Part shown: in pieces, positions 60,160-64,000 of the stretch
How the letters are laid out: every line of letters begins with the position of its first letter
Position numbering within the stretch: the first letter of the stretch is position 1
Origin: Gordoniibacillus chartarius
GTDB taxonomy: Bacteria; Bacillota; Bacilli; Paenibacillales; NBRC-103111
NCBI RefSeq assembly: GCF_042432825.1
Contig: NZ_JBHLWN010000048.1
Span: forward strand, 1-64,000
Direction: 5' to 3'
DNA: 64,000 bases
Translations under genes and position numbers: made by a program
Notes under the pieces: model-generated
Database searches by the model: none
Seen by the model: only the letters and a program-made list of their open reading frames with translations
What the model was told of the DNA's origin: nothing

Positions 60160-61086
60160 ATGCATACGGTGTGGAAAGGCGCGATCAGCTTCGGTCTCGT
60201 ACACGTGCCGGTGAAGATGTTCTCGGCAACCGAAGAGAAGGATATTCACATGAAGTACATCCACAAGAAGTGCATTACCCCCCTCTCCTACGTGCGAAAA
60301 TGCACAACCTGCGAGGAAGAAGTCGGCTGGGACGAGATTACGAAGGGGTATGAGTATGAGCCGGGGCATTTTGTCCTGTTCGAGAAGGACGAGCTGGAAA
60401 GCTTGAGCGAAGGCGTCAACAAAGAGATCAAAATTCTCGATTTCGTCGATTTGACGGATATCGATCCGATTTATTTTCAGAAAACGTATTATTTGGCGCC
60501 GAACGAAACGGGGGCGGGAGCTTACAACCTGCTGCTGTCGGCCATGCGGGACACGGGCAAAATCGGCATCGCCAAAGTGTCGATCCGCTCCAAATCGTCG
60601 CTCGCCGCGATCCGGATTATCGACAACTGCATTGCAATGGAGACGATCTTCTACCCGGACGAAATTCGGCCAGTCGCCCAGGTACCGGGATTGCCGGAGC
60701 AGGTGACGACGAACGAGAAAGAGCTGACGATGGCGAAAATGTTAATCGAACAGCTGTCGACCCCCTTCGAGCCGGAAAAATATACGGACGACTACCGTCA
60801 CGCGCTGCTCGACGCTATTCAGGCGAAAGTGGCGGGCGAGGAGATCCAAGCCGCTCCGGAGCAGAAGCGGACGAACGTCATCGATTTGATGGCCGCGCTC
60901 CAGGCGAGCCTCGATACGATGAAGCCGATCGCGCCGGATACGACGAAGCCGGCTGCCGCGGCGAACCGGAGGAAGGCCGCTGCTGTCATCGAGAGCGCCG
61001 AGGACGCGGGGGCCGTTGCCGTTGCACCGAAGCCGGCCAAGGCCAAGTCGGCGAAGAAGAGCAAAGCGAAGGAAACCGTCTCCTGA
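60160..61086 (+). CDS. ku: Non-homologous end-joining protein Ku
   Basis: About 308 residues. Ku binds DNA ends and recruits LigD, important for spore germination and dormancy in Bacillus. HTVWKGAISFGLVHVPVKM and FEKDELESL are family motifs. The C-terminal 60 residues are Ala/Lys-rich (KPAKAKSAKKSKAKE), a common DNA-binding extension. The ATG at 60160 has GGGAGG 9 bases upstream. No ligD is in the window. A weak sigma-G-like -10 (CATACTA, 60114-60120) lies upstream. Confidence 0.95.
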   Translation: MHTVWKGAISFGLVHVPVKMFSATEEKDIHMKYIHKKCITPLSYVRKCTTCEEEVGWDEITKGYEYEPGHFVLFEKDELESLSEGVNKEIKILDFVDLTDIDPIYFQKTYYLAPNETGAGAYNLLLSAMRDTGKIGIAKVSIRSKSSLAAIRIIDNCIAMETIFYPDEIRPVAQVPGLPEQVTTNEKELTMAKMLIEQLSTPFEPEKYTDDYRHALLDAIQAKVAGEEIQAAPEQKRTNVIDLMAALQASLDTMKPIAPDTTKPAAAANRRKAAAVIESAEDAGAVAVAPKPAKAKSAKKSKAKETVS

Positions 61087-61130
61087 GGGGACGGTTTTCT
61101 TTATGTCATTTTGAGGCGGACGGTCCGTCT

Positions 61131-61760
61131 ATGCACACTATCCGCCTGGGCCTATGAAGACCGCCCATTCCAGGCCGTCTTCTCACCTCCTGACCGCCTC
61201 GGCCCCCAAAGACCGCCCGTTCCGGGCCGTCTTCTCACCTCCTGACCGCCTTGGTCCCTCAAGACCGCCCGTTCCAGGCCGTCTTCTCACCTCCTGACCG
61301 CCTCGGTCCCTCAAGACCGCCCGTTCCGGGCCGTCTTCTCACCTCCTGACCGCCTCGGTCCCTCAAGACCGCCCGTTCCGGGCCGTCTTCTCACCTCCTG
61401 ACCGCCTCGCCCCCCAAGACCGCCCTTTCAGGGCCGTCTTCTCACCTCCTGACCGCCTGGGCCTATGAAGACCGCCCGTTCCGGGCCGTCTACACACCTC
61501 CTGACCGCCTCGGTCCCTCAAGACCGCCCTTTCCGGGCCGTCTTCTCACCTCCTGACCGCCTCGCCCCCCAAGACCGCCCTTTCAGGGCCGTCTTCTCAC
61601 CTCCTGACCGCCTCGGTCCCTCAAGACCGCCCTTTCCGGGCTGTCTTCTCACCACCTGACCTTCCCGCCCCCGAAAGACCGCCGTTCCGGGCCGTCTTCT
61701 CACCACCTGACCTTCCCGCCCCCGAAAGCCCCCCCTTTCCGGGCCGTCTTTGCGCGACCT
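61131..61760. repeat. Tandem 51-52-bp hairpin repeats (about 11 copies)
   Basis: Unit: AAGACCGCCC, GTTCC or TTTCC, GGGCCGTCTT, then CTCACCTCCTGACCGCCT and a short spacer. Repeat starts spaced 52, 52, 52, 52, 51, 52, 52, 51, 52, 51 bp. AAGACCGCCC pairs with GGGCCGTCTT with one C-C mismatch, so each unit can form a hairpin. The plus strand is pyrimidine-rich. Unit length is not a multiple of 3, so the array is non-coding. It separates ku from the DUF559-like gene. Confidence 0.92.
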
Positions 61761-61788
61761 TCTTCACCACCCAACCGCCCCGGCCCTC

Positions 61789-62463
61789 TTACCTCAAATC
61801 CTCAATGGTTACATTCGGTGAAAGAACGTAGCTGTAGATCTTCTTTGTCCCGCTGCCGCCGGGAAGAAGCGCTCCCTTCTCCCGCAATGAATGCATGATT
61901 TTACGAGCCTTCTTGGCATGAATGTGAAGAACGGAGGCAGCCTCTTGAGGCGTCAGTCGTCCCCCTTTCCCCGCAATCAGCCTGAGCATTTCCCGCTCTT
62001 CAAGCTTCCACACCTTCTTTTCCGTCATAGATATGCCAAACCATTTCCCCATGAACTGTTGAATCATTTGCTGACAGGTCCGAGGGCGCTCCTTGATCAG
62101 ATCATAGGAGAACCGAAGCAGCTGCCAATCATCCAGCAGCAAATGATTTTGCCTCAGCAGTTGATCCGTAAATTGGGACCGGGAAATTTGCAGCAAATGC
62201 GGTCCGAACCCGTCGATTTCGATGGCGAGTTTCATAGGCCCCCAAATAAACACAAAGTCGATATATCGTTTCCCGTCACGAAAATCGTTGACCTCATATT
62301 CCGGAATAAGACCGTTAAAATGTCCGAACAATGGCCGCCAAACCAGCTCAAGAAACAATCGTTCCGCATGTCCAAGCCCTCCTTCCAGTCTTCCTAAAAC
62401 CTCGCCGCTGCGAGAGCGCATGTGTTTTTCCAGCCACAGCTCATAAGCTTTAGTGAATCCCAT
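61789..62463 (-). CDS. DUF559/Vsr-like nuclease with C-terminal winged helix
   Basis: About 224 residues. YEVNDFRDGKRYIDFVF and MKLAIEIDGFGPH give the D...ExD pattern of PD-(D/E)xK-like nucleases related to DUF559/Vsr. The last 90 residues (LTPQEAASVLHIHAKKARKI) look like a winged helix. ATG 62463 has AAAGGAG about 8 bases upstream. Proteins like this are widespread in Paenibacillus; activity not shown. Confidence 0.75.
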   Translation of the reverse strand: MGFTKAYELWLEKHMRSRSGEVLGRLEGGLGHAERLFLELVWRPLFGHFNGLIPEYEVNDFRDGKRYIDFVFIWGPMKLAIEIDGFGPHLLQISRSQFTDQLLRQNHLLLDDWQLLRFSYDLIKERPRTCQQMIQQFMGKWFGISMTEKKVWKLEEREMLRLIAGKGGRLTPQEAASVLHIHAKKARKIMHSLREKGALLPGGSGTKKIYSYVLSPNVTIEDLR

Positions 62464-62469
62464 ATGACA

Positions 62470-62970
62470 TCTCCTTTGCAAAATAAAATAGCCGCTTACG
62501 GGTCAGATGGCCTGACTCCATAAGCGGCGTGTGCTTCACAACCGATAAATATCCTTTACCAAAACATATCACCGAAATTGGAAGTAATCAATAAAATTGT
62601 GAAAGAATTTTCCATGAATCCCTTAAAATATCGTCAAACCACAGAATGCATCATCCGAATTTCTATAGTAAAAAGAATATGGTTGTAAAGCGTGAGTGGA
62701 TAATGACTGCATGCGAGTGCGTATGTGTTCGTTCTATCATTTCTCATAAGCTATTCCTTTGCAAAAGAAAATAGCAGCCCACGAATCAGATTGCCTGACT
62801 TCAACAGCGGCGTGTGCTTCGCAGCCGACAGAACATATTGGAAGTAAACATTACAATTATGAAAGATATTGCTGTGAACTCGTAATTTGTCGTCCAACTC
62901 ACAGCAAGCATCTTCCGAATTTGCTATAGTAAAGAGAATATGGGTGGAAGGCGTGGATGGATGATGACAC
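62470..62970. repeat. Diverged tandem duplication of about 245 bp
   Basis: Copy A (62470-62715) and copy B (62755-62970) align along their length: CCTTTGCAAAA, AAAATAGC, CAGATxGCCTGACT, GCGGCGTGTGCTTC, TTGGAAGTAA, GTGAAAGA, ATCxTCCGAATTTCTATAGTAAA. In copy B the end carries the promoter and start of the HEAT-like gene; copy A has the equivalent sequence but no ORF. No gene is seen in between. Confidence 0.75.
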
Positions 62971-63605
62971 TACTGGAGAAGCTCTCATCGGCTTTAGGGA
63001 TGAAAACGCAGGATGCCAACAAGGCCGCTGCCGAAGCGGTTTTGAGGGAGCCTCATTTGCTTGAAGATATCGCAGACGGGCTGCAGAACGGTAAAGCCGC
63101 CTTGATCGCCGATTGTGCGGAAGTCATGACGAAGGTGGCCGAGGTATCGCCATTGCTTGTCGTGCCTCACATCAACAAGCTCGCTGCGCTGCTCACCCAT
63201 GGGACGACGAAAGTCCGTTGGGAAGCTGTTCACGCAATTGCGCTGACGTCCGCCTATGCCCCTGCGAGCGTCGTTCCGCACTTGCGCACGCTGACGCGGC
63301 TTGTCCGCGACGATAGCTCGACGATCGTCCGCGATTATGCGATCGATGCGTTATGCCATTACGGCTCGACGGACCACGATGCCGCAACGACGGTGCTGCC
63401 CGCTCTCTTAGAAGCGCTGGAGGCTTGGGGCGGGAAGCATCGTGCCCGCATTCTGGAGGGCCTCGCCCGGCTCGTCCCGCAAGCTCCGGCAGCTGCCGCC
63501 GAGCTGGAGGCCATCGCTCTGACGTATATAGAAGATCCGAAGGCATCCGTGAAAAAGGCGGCGAGGGCCTTGTCCAAGGCGCTGAAAGCAGGAACCCGCC
63601 AATGA
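62961..63605 (+). CDS. HEAT-repeat-like protein
   Basis: About 214 residues with short alpha-helical repeats (VVPHINKLAALLTHGTTKV; VVPHLRTLTRLVRDDSST), like HEAT repeats. Probably a protein-binding adaptor in the cytosol; target unknown. ATG 62961 has GGAAGG about 9 bases upstream. The stop overlaps the GNAT gene start (ATGA), so the two are coupled. Confidence 0.7.
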   Translation: MMTLLEKLSSALGMKTQDANKAAAEAVLREPHLLEDIADGLQNGKAALIADCAEVMTKVAEVSPLLVVPHINKLAALLTHGTTKVRWEAVHAIALTSAYAPASVVPHLRTLTRLVRDDSSTIVRDYAIDALCHYGSTDHDAATTVLPALLEALEAWGGKHRARILEGLARLVPQAPAAAAELEAIALTYIEDPKASVKKAARALSKALKAGTRQ

Positions 63606-64000
63606 CCGTTATCGAAACCAAGAGCAACCGCTCCGACTTCATAATCAGACCGCTGCAGCCTTCGGACCTCGTTCATCTCGGCGACCTGCAGCCGCCGGAC
63701 TGGGGGCCGATTGGGCCGATTTTTCGCTCGTTCTTAAGCAGGCCCCATTGCTCTGCGCTCGCACTTGATGATCTGTCCGGACGTCTGCTCGGCGTCGCGA
63801 ACGGAAGCCGCTTCGGATCGGCCGGATGGGTCGGACCGATCATAGTCGCGCCGGCAGCTCGCGGACGAGGATTCGGAACGGCGCTGACACAAGCCGTATT
63901 GGACGAGCTGACCGCCGCAGGATGCGTCAGTATCGCCTTGCTGGCAACGGAGCTGGGCGCCCCGATCTACCGCAGGCTCGGTTTCATGGAGGCTGGCAGC
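63602..64000 (+). CDS. GNAT family N-acetyltransferase (truncated by window end)
   Basis: 133 residues are visible. The acetyl-CoA motif A is IVAPAARGRGFGTALTQAVL, followed by LLATELGAPIYRRLGFMEAGS, the GNAT beta5/alpha4 region. The C-terminus lies beyond 64000. It overlaps the HEAT-like stop by 4 bases, suggesting the two products act together. Substrate unknown. Confidence 0.85.
   Translation, partial: MTVIETKSNRSDFIIRPLQPSDLVHLGDLQPPDWGPIGPIFRSFLSRPHCSALALDDLSGRLLGVANGSRFGSAGWVGPIIVAPAARGRGFGTALTQAVLDELTAAGCVSIALLATELGAPIYRRLGFMEAGS

Noticed and set aside
61131..61760. CRISPR array
   Set aside because: The whole 51-52-bp unit repeats including the spacer part; there are no unique spacers and no cas genes.
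61131..61760. Repeat-containing secreted protein encoded by the tandem array
   Set aside because: Unit lengths of 51 and 52 bp break any frame; the short frames found there have no ribosome site.

Overview
The window looks like a chromosomal segment of an endospore-forming Firmicute of the Paenibacillaceae (Paenibacillus or a near relative). The signs are spore genes (sspH-like, cmpA-like), the Bacillus-type neighbourhood ydcC-alr-ndoAI-ndoA, groES-groEL under a CIRCE element, a tsaE-tsaB-rimI-tsaD ... ydiF-like ABC-F ... moaC ... tat block, T-box leaders, strong Shine-Dalgarno sequences, and a lasso-peptide cluster of the paeninodin type. No rRNA, intact transposon or CRISPR array was seen.

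Layout. 0.2-2.7 kb (minus): a Wzz-like copolymerase and BY-kinase-like protein, an unknown 51-residue ORF and a tyrosine recombinase that has lost its first catalytic Arg. 2.7-9.7 kb (minus): a lasso-peptide operon with cyclase, a 45-residue precursor gene, HPr-kinase-like kinase, RRE protein, leader peptidase, nucleotidyltransferase and ABC exporter. 9.9-13.2 kb (plus): membrane protein, VanZ-like protein, phosphoesterase and MFS transporter. Four promoters in 1.7-10.5 kb carry the same palindrome, GATACA-N3-TGTATC, which suggests one regulator for the EPS, lasso and VanZ operons.

13.3-24.6 kb is mostly housekeeping: a frameshifted DUF2264 gene, five tRNAs, sprT, cmpA, tex, the ndoA toxin and antitoxin, alr, ydcC and an acyltransferase. 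24.6-41.8 kb is a surface-polysaccharide locus: priming transferase, glycosyltransferases, rmlA/C/D without rmlB, an LhgO-like oxidoreductase, Wzm/Wzt exporter, a pyruvyltransferase-like protein with eight 21-residue WQxEQTxxWW repeats, and an O-antigen-ligase-like TPR protein. Its 31.4-39.1 kb part is strikingly AT-rich and probably acquired.

42-61 kb: two coiled-coil proteins (one behind a structured leader RNA), groES-groEL, tatC-tatA, moe/moaB/moaC, a 5-formyl-THF cyclo-ligase and an ABC-F ATPase. A DnaA-box cluster follows, then leuA behind two tandem CUC-specific T-boxes, the t6A genes tsaD/tsaB/tsaE with rimI, sspH and ku. 61-64 kb: about eleven copies of a 51-52-bp hairpin minisatellite, a DUF559-like nuclease, a diverged tandem duplication, a HEAT-like protein and a truncated GNAT acetyltransferase.
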